DNA of 64,000 nt, taken from Desulfuromonadales bacterium (GTDB lineage Bacteria > Desulfobacterota > Desulfuromonadia > Desulfuromonadales > Geopsychrobacteraceae). The notes under the pieces were generated by a model. That model worked only from the letters and a program-made list of their open reading frames with translations, was not told the origin of the DNA and did no database searches. This document shows, piece by piece, positions 16,618 through 25,446 of this stretch; positions within the stretch are counted from its first letter, which is position 1; every line of letters begins with the position of its first letter. Made by a program: the position numbers and the translations under genes. The DNA is taken from contig JAHYIY010000006.1 of the NCBI GenBank assembly GCA_019429255.1, positions 1 through 64,000 on the forward strand, given 5' to 3'.

Positions 16618-17580
16618 ATGCCGTCAGCTACAAATGGTGGCGCAGGTTGGCCTTGGCTTGCCTGCGCTCTTTTTTTTATTATTATCCTTTTTACCAGTGG
16701 CTGTAGCACCTATCAGTATCGGGATGTCTTGCGCCATGAGCAGGAGCGCCGGCAACTTGCCGGAGTTCCTTTCTTTGAGCAGGAAGAATATCAGTGTGGG
16801 CCGGCCGCGTTGGCCATGCTGTTAGCCTGGAACGGCGCCGAGGTGGAGTTGTCACAACTGGTGGAGCAGGTTTATTCACCGTCGATAAAGGGGAGTCTGC
16901 AGCCCTCTATCATTAGCGCAGCCCGCCGCCAGGGTTATGTGGCGTATCAGCTTAGCGGTTGGTCATCCCTGGTGGCTGAGCTTAACGGCGGGCAACCGGT
17001 GATGATACTCCAGAACCTCGGTTTATCCTGGTATCCCCAGTGGCACTATGCCGTCGTGATTGGTTATGATCAGGGTGCTGGAACGGTACTGCTCCACTCC
17101 GGGATCTATCCCGAATTGCGGATGTCTATGGGGGTGTTTGAACGCACCTGGCGCCGGGGCGATTATTGGGGGCTGGTGGTTGTTCCTCCGGATGTACTGC
17201 CGGCCAGCGCTACCGAAACCGCTTTTCTGAATGCCGTGGTCGGACTGGAGCGGGCGCAGCACTATGCGGCAGCCAAGACGGCCTATCTTACTGCGGTTAA
17301 TGCTTGGCCCAGCAGTTTTGTCGGCTGGATGGGAGTGGGCAACAGTAGTTACCAAGCTGGAGATATGGACACCGCCATCAGCGCTTTTCGCCAGGCGGCG
17401 GCGGTGCAACCGGACAACGGCATTCCGCTGAATAACCTGGCTTTGGTTCTGGCAGAAGCAGGTCAGCGCGCGCAGGCGCTGGAAGTGATTGACGAAGCCA
17501 TCTTCCGCGGGGGAGAATTTCAGGATGCGTACCAGCAGACCCGCCGGAAAATCCTTGCCGGCGAAGGACAGTCCAACTAA
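16618..17580 (+). CDS. PA2778-family lipoprotein: C39-like cysteine peptidase with TPRs
   Basis: A 320-residue protein. It has an N-terminal hydrophobic stretch with lipobox FTSGC, so it is probably a lipoprotein. A papain-like/C39 domain follows, with the catalytic cysteine in YQCGPAALAM and the catalytic histidine in WHYAVVIGYD. About three TPR-like helical repeats fill residues 205-310. This is the PA2778 family layout. It starts at the ATG directly after the PA2779-type stop, so the two are one transcription unit. Related C39 domains cut leader peptides at GG sites; the substrate here is unknown. Confidence 0.88.
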   Translation: MPSATNGGAGWPWLACALFFIIILFTSGCSTYQYRDVLRHEQERRQLAGVPFFEQEEYQCGPAALAMLLAWNGAEVELSQLVEQVYSPSIKGSLQPSIISAARRQGYVAYQLSGWSSLVAELNGGQPVMILQNLGLSWYPQWHYAVVIGYDQGAGTVLLHSGIYPELRMSMGVFERTWRRGDYWGLVVVPPDVLPASATETAFLNAVVGLERAQHYAAAKTAYLTAVNAWPSSFVGWMGVGNSSYQAGDMDTAISAFRQAAAVQPDNGIPLNNLALVLAEAGQRAQALEVIDEAIFRGGEFQDAYQQTRRKILAGEGQSN

Positions 17581-17613
17581 ATTGCGGGCCCGCCAAGCCA
17601 GCTGAACCAAGCG

Positions 17614-19518
17614 TCATTTAAGCAGTTTAGCGATAATTTCGCGGTACTTGGTTTCGATGACGTGACGCTTTTTTTTCAGGGTGTTGGTCAACTCTTCGCC
17701 GGCGGTAAATTCCTTATCAAGAAAATGAATGTTCTGCAGCTTTTCAAAGGGCTTGAACCCCTTTTTGGTATTCAGTAGTTTATTGATTTCTGCCTTCACC
17801 CGATCGAGGACCTTTTGGTCAGCAAGCAACTGGTCCTTGGTTTCTGCCAGTTGCTCAGCCTTGTCGGCGATAAACTCGCGTAACAGATCCAGATCGGGGA
17901 CGATCAATGCCCCCAGCCCTTTTTTATCCTGGCCGACCAGAACTGCGTCAGTAACAAAGGGGAGTTGGGTAATGGTCGATTCAATCCGGCTGGGATCAAT
18001 ATTCTCACCGCTGGCCAGGACAATGATCTCCTTCGAGCGGCCGGTGATCACCAACTCACCGCTCAAGGTCAGTTTGCCCAGATCACCGGTACGAAAAAAA
18101 CCGTCAGCGGTAAAAGCCGCAGCGTTTTCCTCATCATTTTCGTAGTAACCGGGGAACACCTGCTCTCCGCGCACCTGAATCTCCCCCTCTTCGCCGGCAG
18201 CCAGTATTTGGCCATCATCTGCGACAATGCGCAGCTCCGTTCCTTTGGTCGGTGGACCCAGGGTGCCGAAAATCTCGCAATTCAGGGCGCGCCCGGCAAT
18301 GGCCGGCGCGCATTCGGTCATACCGTAGGCGTTGACGATACGGATGCCGATGGCATCGATCCACTCATCCAGATAGGCAGGCAAACTGCCGCCGCCACTG
18401 ATCGCCATGCGTAAGCGTCCACCAAAGCGCATCTGCACTGCCGCGAGGTTTTTTTGGGCAAAACAATAAGGCAAAAACAGGGTGAGCAAGATACCAAAGG
18501 AAACCAGTTTTTGCCCGGCAGCAACCAGAGGATTGGGCTGGTGGAAGCGTGGTAGCTGGTTTTTCAGGCGGCGCCGGTGAAAACGGTAAGTGGCAGAGAT
18601 AGCTACAAGCTTTTTGAAAATGCGCGCCTTGCGCGGATTCTGCTTTTCGAGGGTCTGATTGATCTTGCTGTACATCGATTCCCACAGGCGCGGCACCGTT
18701 GCTACCAGGGTCGGCTGGTAGGTTTCCAGATCGGCGGCAAAGGTTTTAACCGACGAGTAAACGGTGCAGCACCCTTGTGACAGGGCCAGATATTCGCACG
18801 CCCGCTCAAAAATATGCCAGCTGGGCAGAATCGAGACAAAGCTGTCAGTTTCTTTCAGGGCGATGATTTCCGGCAGGGTGAGAACATTGTACATAATGTT
18901 GCGGTGGGTCAGGATGACCCCCTTGGGGTTGCCGGTGGTTCCCGAGGTGTAGATCAGGGTAAAGGTGTCATCAAGGTCCAGGGCGTAGCGCCGGGCGATA
19001 AATTCCTCGCGTTCGCTCGGGGAGATCGTGCGGTCGTCAAGAATGTCGTTGTAGCTATAGACAGTATCAAACCAGCGGTGGGTTTTCCCCCCTTCGATGA
19101 CGAAAATCGACCGTAGTTTCTTCGTCTTTTTGAGCATCGGGCTGTGGGCTTTGAGCAGCGCTTCTGTTTCTATTACCAGAAACTCGCAGTCGGCGTTTCC
19201 AAGAATATATTCGAGCTCCCGGGTGGGGGTGTCGCTGCCGCGCGGCACGCTGATCGCTCCTAGAGAGATCAGGGCAAAGTCGGTGACTATCCAGCCGTAG
19301 CGGTTGTCCGATAGCAGCATGACCTTGCTCCCCTTGCCAACCTTGTGGGAGGCAAAGGCTTTGGCAAGAATCAACGCATCATCAAAGAGCTTGGCATAAC
19401 TGACGTGAAATTCGCTGCCGGCGGCGCGGTAGGTAAAAGCGTTGTGGCCAGCGTAGTTCTCACAGCTGGCAAGTAAGGTGTCAAACAGGGTTCCCTGTGG
19501 CGCGACCGCGGTAACCAT
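17614..19518 (-). CDS. Long-chain fatty acid-CoA ligase (AMP-forming)
   Basis: A 634-residue acyl-adenylate enzyme of the long-chain FadD15-like group. The P-loop is TLIYTSGTTGNPKGV; the adenylate motif is VNAYGMTECAP, and RTGDLGKL and the C-terminal catalytic-lysine region (KKGFKPFEKLQNI) are present. It activates fatty acids with ATP and CoA for breakdown or membrane lipid recycling. The ATG at 19516-19518 is preferred; the frame extends to a GTG at 19539 that overlaps the upstream YchJ gene. The two minus-strand genes are 5 bp apart and probably co-transcribed. Confidence 0.93.
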   Translation of the reverse strand: MVTAVAPQGTLFDTLLASCENYAGHNAFTYRAAGSEFHVSYAKLFDDALILAKAFASHKVGKGSKVMLLSDNRYGWIVTDFALISLGAISVPRGSDTPTRELEYILGNADCEFLVIETEALLKAHSPMLKKTKKLRSIFVIEGGKTHRWFDTVYSYNDILDDRTISPSEREEFIARRYALDLDDTFTLIYTSGTTGNPKGVILTHRNIMYNVLTLPEIIALKETDSFVSILPSWHIFERACEYLALSQGCCTVYSSVKTFAADLETYQPTLVATVPRLWESMYSKINQTLEKQNPRKARIFKKLVAISATYRFHRRRLKNQLPRFHQPNPLVAAGQKLVSFGILLTLFLPYCFAQKNLAAVQMRFGGRLRMAISGGGSLPAYLDEWIDAIGIRIVNAYGMTECAPAIAGRALNCEIFGTLGPPTKGTELRIVADDGQILAAGEEGEIQVRGEQVFPGYYENDEENAAAFTADGFFRTGDLGKLTLSGELVITGRSKEIIVLASGENIDPSRIESTITQLPFVTDAVLVGQDKKGLGALIVPDLDLLREFIADKAEQLAETKDQLLADQKVLDRVKAEINKLLNTKKGFKPFEKLQNIHFLDKEFTAGEELTNTLKKKRHVIETKYREIIAKLLK

Positions 19519-19523
19519 AGACG

Positions 19524-20006
19524 TTATTGACCGCAGCACTTTTTGAATTTTTTACCACTGCCACAGCTGCACGGGTCGTTACGCCCGACCTTGGAAACCG
19601 TCACCGGTGGGGATTTGATCATTTCCCCTTCGGTAAACAGCCAATGACCATCGGCTTTGGTAAAATGACCGCGCTCATGGTGGTTACGAATGACCCCTTT
19701 GTCGCGAAAACGTGCAATAAACTCGACCTCACCACTTTCGTCGTCGTCGCTTCCGGCGCTGGTGGCAACGACTTCCAGGCCCAGCCACTGGGATTTTTCG
19801 GCCCAGCTTTTGGTTCCCTTGTGGTCGTAATTGCTGCGGTGGTCGGGATGGGTGCTGCTGTACAGAAAGTCGACAGCTATCTTCTCATGGGCACTGTAAC
19901 GGGCACGCATCAATTCTTCAGCTGTTGCCGCGATTCTGTTCCCCTTGATTACCGGCTCACAGCAGTCGGCATAATCCCTGTTTGTGCCGCACGGACAACG
20001 TCTCAT
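19524..20006 (-). CDS. YchJ-family protein with two SEC-C zinc motifs
   Basis: A 160-residue YchJ/UPF0225-family protein. It has a cysteine-rich N-terminal zinc motif ([13 protein letters not shown]), the central NTF2-like YchJ domain ([31 protein letters not shown]), and a C-terminal SEC-C motif ([17 protein letters not shown]). Two such motifs at opposite ends are typical of the family. Its function is not established. It lies immediately upstream of the acyl-CoA ligase gene. Confidence 0.92.
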   Translation of the reverse strand: MRRCPCGTNRDYADCCEPVIKGNRIAATAEELMRARYSAHEKIAVDFLYSSTHPDHRSNYDHKGTKSWAEKSQWLGLEVVATSAGSDDDESGEVEFIARFRDKGVIRNHHERGHFTKADGHWLFTEGEMIKSPPVTVSKVGRNDPCSCGSGKKFKKCCGQ

Positions 20007-20060
20007 GGGTGTCTCCTTGTTTCACTATGTTGCTGACAAAGAATGCCATCAGCGAACGTC

Positions 20061-20130
20061 TTTGTCGGGGATCCAGAATGTTCAAGCATTGCTGGACCGG
20101 ATTCCCGATGAATATCATTTCGGGAATGAC
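20061..20130. repeat. REP/MITE-like hairpin element (degenerate)
   Basis: ATTCCCGA at 20101-20108 pairs with TCGGGAAT at 20120-20127 around an 11-nt loop, followed by GACG. Upstream at 20065-20073 is a TCGGGGATCC segment. This is the look of the dispersed bacterial repeat with paired GGGGATCCAG and ATTCCCG...CGGGAATGACG arms. It sits between nosL and ychJ, both on the minus strand. It could fold in RNA but has no T-run. Confidence 0.55.
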
Positions 20131-20163
20131 GAATCGACAATTTCTGCAGAAGGCTCAACAAAA

Positions 20164-20685
20164 TTACTGATTCGCTGTTGTTTGCTCCGCTGCCATGCGT
20201 GCCCGCCGGGCTTTACGGCGTTCACGGATCATCCGCGTGTCTTCGTAAAGATCGGTATAGGCCGCCTGCAGGGCTTCTTCAAGGTTCGCCAGGTCGCCAT
20301 TGTTTTCTGCCAAGAAGTCTTCTGCGCCGGATTGGTCGGCAAAGGCCCATTTGGCACGGCGACTCATGACCCCGGGGCGGTCACCACCAATCACCCAGAT
20401 AGCAGTTTCAGCGTCAATCAGTTCATCGGTGAAATAGTCACCGACCAGCATCTGTACCGGTGCCTTGTCGAGATTGTTAACCATGTCTACTGCCGCACAG
20501 CGGACACTGCAGGTGCCAACTTCACTGCCGTCATCATAAATAAGCAGCATGCGGCTGAAGGAGAATTTGCTACGATCCATTCCGCAATAGGGGCAAGACG
20601 GGTGGTTGACAATGTCGCTCTGAGAGCTGATAACAAGGGTGGCCACAAGTAGCAGGGAAAAAAACAGCAGAATGGTTTTTTTCAC
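20164..20685 (-). CDS. NosL-family copper-binding protein
   Basis: A 173-residue exported protein. A signal peptide (LLFFSLLLVATLVIS) is followed by the NosL metal motif CPYCGMDRSKF, a CSVRCAA pair near residue 60 and the conserved GDYFTDELIDA segment. The C-terminal 40 residues are highly charged. NosL proteins bind Cu(I) and help metallate copper enzymes such as N2O reductase, but many bacteria have solitary NosL-like proteins. No nos genes are visible here. It is divergent from a SafE-like membrane protein with membrane cysteines, which suggests a metal-handling pair. Confidence 0.85.
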   Translation of the reverse strand: MKKTILLFFSLLLVATLVISSQSDIVNHPSCPYCGMDRSKFSFSRMLLIYDDGSEVGTCSVRCAAVDMVNNLDKAPVQMLVGDYFTDELIDAETAIWVIGGDRPGVMSRRAKWAFADQSGAEDFLAENNGDLANLEEALQAAYTDLYEDTRMIRERRKARRARMAAEQTTANQ

Positions 20686-20747
20686 GATAATCTCCTCTTA
20701 AGCTGAGGCGTCATTGACATAGCATAGGCACAAAAACCTGATCGCAT

Positions 20748-20765
20748 CCTTTTACCAGTAAAAGG
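20748..20765. promoter_or_regulatory. Inverted repeat between divergent nosL-like and SafE-like genes
   Basis: CCTTTTAC and GTAAAAGG are perfectly complementary around a 2-nt centre. The site lies in the 150-bp divergent promoter region, so it may be an operator shared by the two genes, possibly for a metal-responsive regulator. A weak hairpin role cannot be excluded. Confidence 0.4.
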
Positions 20766-20837
20766 CTTTAACGACAAGAGCCCGGCGAATTATTGCCCCA
20801 AGCCGGCTGATGCTGCAGCAGCGAAGGATGACAGCAG

Positions 20838-21512
20838 ATGGACCCCCTTTATTCCCTGGCATTGATGACCGGATTATTCGGTTCCGCCCACTGCATTGGC
20901 ATGTGTGGCGGTATTGTTACCGCATTGTCGCTGACGGCTGATGGGCGCAACAGCGGCCCCTTGTTCCATCTGCTTTATAATGTCGGCAGAACCATCACCT
21001 ACGGACTGATCGGCCTGGTGGTTGGCTGGCTTGGTGCGGCGCTGGCGCTGAGCGGCTCTTATCAGCAGGTGACCCTTGGTCTGTTGATTTTCAGTGATCT
21101 TCTTGTCATTCTTATTGGCCTTGGCAGCGCCGGGTTGTTCAAACGGATCAATCTCATGGCTCTTGAGTTTGCCGGCCCCGTTCAGTATCTCGCCCGTGCG
21201 GTCAAAGGGTTGCGTCGATTTCCGCCGGCGCTGTCAGCTTTGCCTCTGGGGTTGCTGTTCGGGTTTTTGCCCTGTGGCCTGTTATATGCCATGGCAATCA
21301 CCGCCGCCGGTAGTGCTGATCCGCTACGCGGCGCCGTGACGATGATCGCTTTCGGGGTTGGCACCATTCCGTCCCTGTTTCTGGTCGGCGGCGCAGCCCA
21401 GTGGTTCAGCCGCAAACGCAACTGGATGCTTAAAGCTGCCGGCTTGCTGGTGGCCCTGATGGGCTGTTACAATCTGTTCCGGCATCTGACCATGGGTATC
21501 GTTTGTCACTAG
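20838..21512 (+). CDS. Sulfite exporter TauE/SafE-family membrane protein (UreH/CcoH-like)
   Basis: A 224-residue polytopic membrane protein with about six helices. It has GSAHCIGMCGG in the first helix and LPCGLLYAMA in a later helix, the paired membrane cysteine motifs of the SafE-like (UreH_2) family related to the DsbD core. Members near cytochrome oxidase or heavy-metal genes are thought to move copper or electrons. The start ATG is preceded by AAGGATG. The divergent NosL gene supports a copper or periplasmic maturation role, but this is inference. Confidence 0.85.
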   Translation: MDPLYSLALMTGLFGSAHCIGMCGGIVTALSLTADGRNSGPLFHLLYNVGRTITYGLIGLVVGWLGAALALSGSYQQVTLGLLIFSDLLVILIGLGSAGLFKRINLMALEFAGPVQYLARAVKGLRRFPPALSALPLGLLFGFLPCGLLYAMAITAAGSADPLRGAVTMIAFGVGTIPSLFLVGGAAQWFSRKRNWMLKAAGLLVALMGCYNLFRHLTMGIVCH

Positions 21513-21551
21513 CGCTAGCGGGCGTTTTTTAAAAACGATCTGGAGAAGTCG

Positions 21552-22664
21552 ATGGAAGAATCAGTCAATAAAATCATTGTTCAGTTCTTGAATACACTTA
21601 ATCTCAGTGGAAATTATGCCTGGATCATCCAGGCTTTTATCATTGTCCTGCTGACATCCTTTGCCAGTTATGGGGTCAAAAGGATTTTTGATCGTCTTGA
21701 AAAAACGGCGCAGACTACCAAAACCTTCTGGGATGATTTGCTTATCAGCTCAGCACGCAAACCGGTAAGAATTTTTATCTGGCTCAATGGCCTGTTATGG
21801 GCGACTGAAGTTGTTCGTCAGGTTTCGAATGAGCCGATTTTTAATTTTATCGATCCGATCCGTGAAGTTTCCTTTATTGTGATCTTTGCCTGGTTTATGA
21901 CCGGCTTGATCAATAAGGGTGAAGCGACAATTCAAAGCCCAAAACGCGTGGAAAAGCCCCTTGATGCAACAACCGCATCGGCTCTGGGCAAATTATTACG
22001 ATTATCGGTGCTGATAACAACTGCACTGGTTGTCCTGCAGACATTGGGCTTCAGTATCTCAGGTGTTTTAGCCTTTGGCGGTATTGGTGGTATCGCTGTC
22101 GGTTTTGCCGCCAAGGATCTGCTCGCCAATTTTTTCGGTGGCTTGATGATCTATCTGGATCAACCATTCAGGGTCGGCGATTGGGTGCGTTCTCCTGATA
22201 AGGAGATTGAGGGGACAGTTGAAAACATCGGCTGGCGTTTGACTTGTATCCGTACCTTTGACAAACGCCCTTTATATGTTCCCAATGCAACGTTCGCTAC
22301 AATTTCTGTGGAAAATCCGTCGCGGATGACTAACCGGCGTATTTTTGAAAACATCGGGGTACGTTATGCCGATGGCAACAAAGTCGCCACGATCGTCAAA
22401 CAGGTCAAAGAGATGCTGTGCGCGCATCCGGACATCGCCGCCGATCTGACAATGATTGTCAATGTTAATCGCTTTGCCGCTTCTTCCATCGATTTTATGG
22501 TTTACACTTTTACCAAAACCACCAACTGGGTGGAATTCCATGGTATCAAGGAGGATGTGATGCTTAAGATTATGGGAATCATTGAAAATAACGGTGCCGA
22601 AATCGCCTTCCCGACCCAGACGATTCACCTCGAATCACCGGAACCCGATCCACAGGAGCATTAA
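21552..22664 (+). CDS. Mechanosensitive ion channel, MscS family (YbdG/YnaI-like)
   Basis: A 370-residue channel protein. There are four or more N-terminal membrane helices, then the pore-lining helix and MscS signature (GVLAFGGIGGIAVGFAAKD, NFFGGLMIYLDQPFRVGDWV), the beta domain (EGTVENIGWRLTCIRTFD, YVPNATF) and the C-terminal alpha/beta domain. It protects against hypo-osmotic shock by opening under membrane tension. The extra helices are typical of the medium-size YbdG/YnaI type rather than small MscS. Confidence 0.93.
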   Translation: MEESVNKIIVQFLNTLNLSGNYAWIIQAFIIVLLTSFASYGVKRIFDRLEKTAQTTKTFWDDLLISSARKPVRIFIWLNGLLWATEVVRQVSNEPIFNFIDPIREVSFIVIFAWFMTGLINKGEATIQSPKRVEKPLDATTASALGKLLRLSVLITTALVVLQTLGFSISGVLAFGGIGGIAVGFAAKDLLANFFGGLMIYLDQPFRVGDWVRSPDKEIEGTVENIGWRLTCIRTFDKRPLYVPNATFATISVENPSRMTNRRIFENIGVRYADGNKVATIVKQVKEMLCAHPDIAADLTMIVNVNRFAASSIDFMVYTFTKTTNWVEFHGIKEDVMLKIMGIIENNGAEIAFPTQTIHLESPEPDPQEH

Positions 22665-22717
22665 CTCCAGGCTGTCGGGTCATCCTCATACTTAAATGCG
22701 TAAGGAGATAGGACTAT

Positions 22718-22999
22718 ATGGCAAAAGCAAGCGCGCGGCATATTCTGGTGCCGTCAGAGGCAGATTGTAATACCTTGAAAAAAATGATTGAAGCCGGTGA
22801 GGATTTTGCCGCTGTGGCGAAGCAACATTCAAAATGCCCCTCCGGCAAACAGGGTGGCGCACTGGGAGAATTTTTTCCCGGACAGATGGTCAGGGAGTTT
22901 GACGAGGTGGTTTTTTCCGGCGACATCGGCAAGGTTCTGGGCCCGGTCAAAACCCAATTTGGTTATCATCTGATTGAAATTACCAGCCGTACGGGGTGA
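22718..22999 (+). CDS. ppiC: Parvulin-type peptidyl-prolyl isomerase
   Basis: A 93-residue stand-alone parvulin. It begins MAKASARHILV, contains the KCPSGKQGGALGEFFPGQMV loop and ends with VKTQFGYHLIEI, the classic PpiC/Par10 pattern. It catalyses cis-trans isomerisation of prolyl bonds in the cytoplasm. The AAGGAGATAG site before the ATG supports the start. The gene ends 23 bp from the convergent panE-like gene. Confidence 0.95.
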   Translation: MAKASARHILVPSEADCNTLKKMIEAGEDFAAVAKQHSKCPSGKQGGALGEFFPGQMVREFDEVVFSGDIGKVLGPVKTQFGYHLIEITSRTG

Positions 23000-23022
23000 A
23001 ACCGGTCAGAATCATACCAAGT

Positions 23023-23937
23023 TCAACGTCCTTCCAGCGCATGGAGGAGGTCAAGCATTATCCGGTTTGCTGGAACAGGGATACCGTATTTCTCACCGAG
23101 CCTGACCACCTTGCCGGCAAACATGTCGACCTCGGTACGGCGCCCTGCTTCCACATCCTGAAGCATGGAGGTTTTGCCCACCGGTGACAAGGCATTAAGT
23201 ACCGGCGGCCAGACCTCAAGATCCTGCTCGGTGAGATTGATTCCTTCCGCTTGTGCCAGGGTAATGACTTCCCGCATCAGGGTATCTACCACGGCGCGGG
23301 CACTGGCGGATTGCTGAAAAACCCCGTAAGGGGCCCGCAATATGGCCGAGGCCTGGTTGATGCCGACATTGACCATGAATTTCCACCACAACATCCGTAG
23401 CATGTCCGTTGGCGTTTCCCAGGACAGGTCGGCCTGGTCGAGGGCTTGCTGGACTGCGCTGACCAGGAGATCTTCCCCTTCATTCCAGGCTCTGCCGAAG
23501 ATTAACCGGCCGACATTGGTAACGGTCACCTGACCTTTGTCACGGACCGCGTCAATGCCGACGGCAACGCAGTAAAGCACCTGGCCGAAACCGCATCCGG
23601 CGGCGATCTGTTCTTCGCTGTCAAGCCCGTTCATCACCGCAAGAACGGCTGTTTCCGGGGCGACCTGAGAGCGAATCAGCGGCATGGCATCGGCTAGCTG
23701 ATAATCCTTGAGGGCGACGATGACCAGATCAGCAGGGCCCCGGCATTGGGACGGGGTGATAACGTCCACGCGGAAGTGTTGGCCGTTGACCCGCAAGCCC
23801 TCCTCGCGTAAGGCTTTCCCTCTGGCTCCTTCGGCAGTCACCGCAACGGAAAATGTGCCTGCACTGATAAAGCGACTGGCATAAAAAGCACCAAGGGCAC
23901 CGGCCCCGACAATAACGACTTTTTCAATGGAGCGCAT
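23023..23937 (-). CDS. panE: 2-Dehydropantoate 2-reductase family protein
   Basis: A 304-residue NADPH-dependent reductase. Its Rossmann motif is VVIVGAGALGAFYASRF; the catalytic lysine region is MLWWKFMVNVGINQASAIL and the C-terminal motif is TSMLQDVEAGRRTEVD. These fit ketopantoate reductase of pantothenate synthesis, although paralogues with other 2-oxoacid substrates share them. It is the third gene of a minus-strand series after the ACT protein and def. Confidence 0.85.
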   Translation of the reverse strand: MRSIEKVVIVGAGALGAFYASRFISAGTFSVAVTAEGARGKALREEGLRVNGQHFRVDVITPSQCRGPADLVIVALKDYQLADAMPLIRSQVAPETAVLAVMNGLDSEEQIAAGCGFGQVLYCVAVGIDAVRDKGQVTVTNVGRLIFGRAWNEGEDLLVSAVQQALDQADLSWETPTDMLRMLWWKFMVNVGINQASAILRAPYGVFQQSASARAVVDTLMREVITLAQAEGINLTEQDLEVWPPVLNALSPVGKTSMLQDVEAGRRTEVDMFAGKVVRLGEKYGIPVPANRIMLDLLHALEGR

Positions 23938-23982
23938 ATAAGTCTTCCTGAAAAACGGGAAATTTGCTGAGTTCAGCAGGGT

Positions 23983-24492
23983 TCAGGACGCTTTTTTACG
24001 CCGGAACAGTCCGGTTTTTAAACTCGAAACCCGATCAAGAAAGAGCAGGCCGTTCAGATGATCGATTTCGTGTTGGATGGCAATTGCCTCAAACCCTTCG
24101 GCGCGAATAACGCAGCGGGTGTTTTTTTCATCCTGATACTGGACAACAATGGCTTCAGCCCGGGTGACGTTGCCGGTATAGTCTGGAACTGACATACAGC
24201 CTTCACGGGCTTCGCACGACCCTTCGCGCTCAATGATTTCCGGGTTGACCATCTGCATCAAGCCATGATTTTCCTGTTTTTTTCCCAGTTTGCTGTTTGA
24301 TACATCCACCACAACAGCCCGGCGCAGATCGCCGATCTGTGGTGCCGCAATGCCAACCGAATGGCCGGCCGCGACCATAGTGTCAACCAGATCCTGGAGC
24401 AGACTGTGTATAGAGTCATCAAATTTCTCTACAGGCGCTGAAACTTCTTTGAGCAGTGGGTCCGGATACACCAGAACGGTTTTTACAGCCAT
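23983..24492 (-). CDS. def: Peptide deformylase
   Basis: A 169-residue metal hydrolase that removes the formyl group from nascent proteins. The three motifs are HSVGIAAPQIG (motif 1, with S-V before the GxAAxQ core in place of the usual G-x), EGCMSVP with the metal cysteine, and the QHEIDHLNG metal site. Motif 2 has Met in place of the common Leu (EGCLS). It starts 3 bp after the stop of the ACT-domain gene, so the pair is co-transcribed. Confidence 0.95.
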   Translation of the reverse strand: MAVKTVLVYPDPLLKEVSAPVEKFDDSIHSLLQDLVDTMVAAGHSVGIAAPQIGDLRRAVVVDVSNSKLGKKQENHGLMQMVNPEIIEREGSCEAREGCMSVPDYTGNVTRAEAIVVQYQDEKNTRCVIRAEGFEAIAIQHEIDHLNGLLFLDRVSSLKTGLFRRKKAS

Positions 24493-24495
24493 CAG

Positions 24496-25035
24496 TTACA
24501 ACTCCACTGCTATCAATGAGCGTACAGAAATATCCACCTGCAATTCCTTCTTTAACTCTGTCATCCAGTTTTCCACTGTTTCGATTTCAATCAGTGGTGG
24601 CAGTACTGCTTCAATCATCATGATGTAGACTGGTCTTTCCGCCGTACCGATCAGCTTGGTGTTGAGGTCGGTAATATTGATTTGGCGCTCACCCAGAACC
24701 CTGGCGACCTGATAGACGATTCCCGGTTTGTCGGCACCGTAGACTGAAATCATGCACTGTTCACCCTCAAGATCGGGGCGAATCTCGCCACCGGGTTTCA
24801 TGGTGCGGATGAAAACTGACAGGTTGGTCTCTTCGAGATGACGGAAATCCTCTTCGAATTGATCCTTGGAGGTGATGTGCGGGTTGGAGATGATCAGGAT
24901 CATGGAAAATTGACCACCTAAGATCGAACAGCTTGAGTCGGCGATATTGAAGCCGAGGTGGAAGAGAATTTTGGTTACCTGGGCAACAATACCAGGACGG
25001 TCACGGCCAATAATGGTCAGGGCAAAATATTGCAT
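24496..25035 (-). CDS. Tandem ACT-domain regulator (GcvR-like)
   Basis: A 179-residue protein of two ACT domains. The first starts ALTIIGRDRPGIVAQVTKIL, and the second includes ISVYGADKPGIVYQVARVLG with a following INITDLNTKL. This is the size and layout of the glycine cleavage repressor GcvR and related ACT proteins, which bind amino acids and act by protein contacts, not DNA. No gcv genes are nearby, so the regulatory target is unknown. It leads a minus-strand operon with def and probably panE. Confidence 0.87.
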   Translation of the reverse strand: MQYFALTIIGRDRPGIVAQVTKILFHLGFNIADSSCSILGGQFSMILIISNPHITSKDQFEEDFRHLEETNLSVFIRTMKPGGEIRPDLEGEQCMISVYGADKPGIVYQVARVLGERQINITDLNTKLIGTAERPVYIMMIEAVLPPLIEIETVENWMTELKKELQVDISVRSLIAVEL

Positions 25036-25446
25036 GGCTCCTCCTTATAAATAAGAAACTGACAGAAATCGATAATGCCTGAATTGTAATAGGCAGGCAA
25101 GAGCAGGGGTTTTTTAGATTCGCAGGGGGGCGGATCTTTTTCCGATGACGGATATTATTGCTTCGGCGACAAAACAGGTAAAAGTTGAACTCACATCGTT
25201 ATTCCGGCGAAAGCGGGAATCCAGTGAGATTTTAGGCTGTCAAAGAATGGATCCCCGATCCGCTGAAAAACAGATACTTTAATTTTTGACTGGTTCGATA
25301 GAACTTGCCAAGGGTCAACAGGTAACGCTAAAAATAGCCCGATACGGTTTTTTCGGACTATGACCGACTGGAGTTTCCTGGATTGATAACAGATCAACGG
25401 ATAAATCATCAGATCGTTTTGAACCTGCACCTAAAGAGGGTTTTTT
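25036..25446. other. Divergent intergenic region holding a REP-like element
   Basis: This 411-bp gap lies between the ACT protein (minus) and ccsA (plus). Apart from a degenerate REP/MITE-like element at about 25195-25265, no gene, terminator or promoter could be supported. A 79-codon frame on the minus strand ends in the repeat and reads like the common spurious peptide from such elements, so it was not called. Confidence 0.5.
25195..25265. repeat. REP/MITE-like hairpin element (degenerate, inverted)
   Basis: ATTCCGGC (25201-25208), a GAAA tetraloop and GCGGGAAT (25213-25220) form a stem with one mismatch, followed by CCAG and, about 25 nt later, AATGGATCCCCGATC. This is the same family as the element at 20061-20130 but in the opposite orientation. 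Confidence 0.6.

Noticed and set aside
17584-17593. GCGGGCCCGC palindrome between convergent genes
   Set aside because: Only 10 nt, self-complementary without a loop, and no T-run, so it is not a credible terminator.
25191-25430. 79-codon minus-strand frame ending in HWIPAFAGITM
   Set aside because: The C-terminal text is the usual translation of REP/MITE repeats; no homology is expected.
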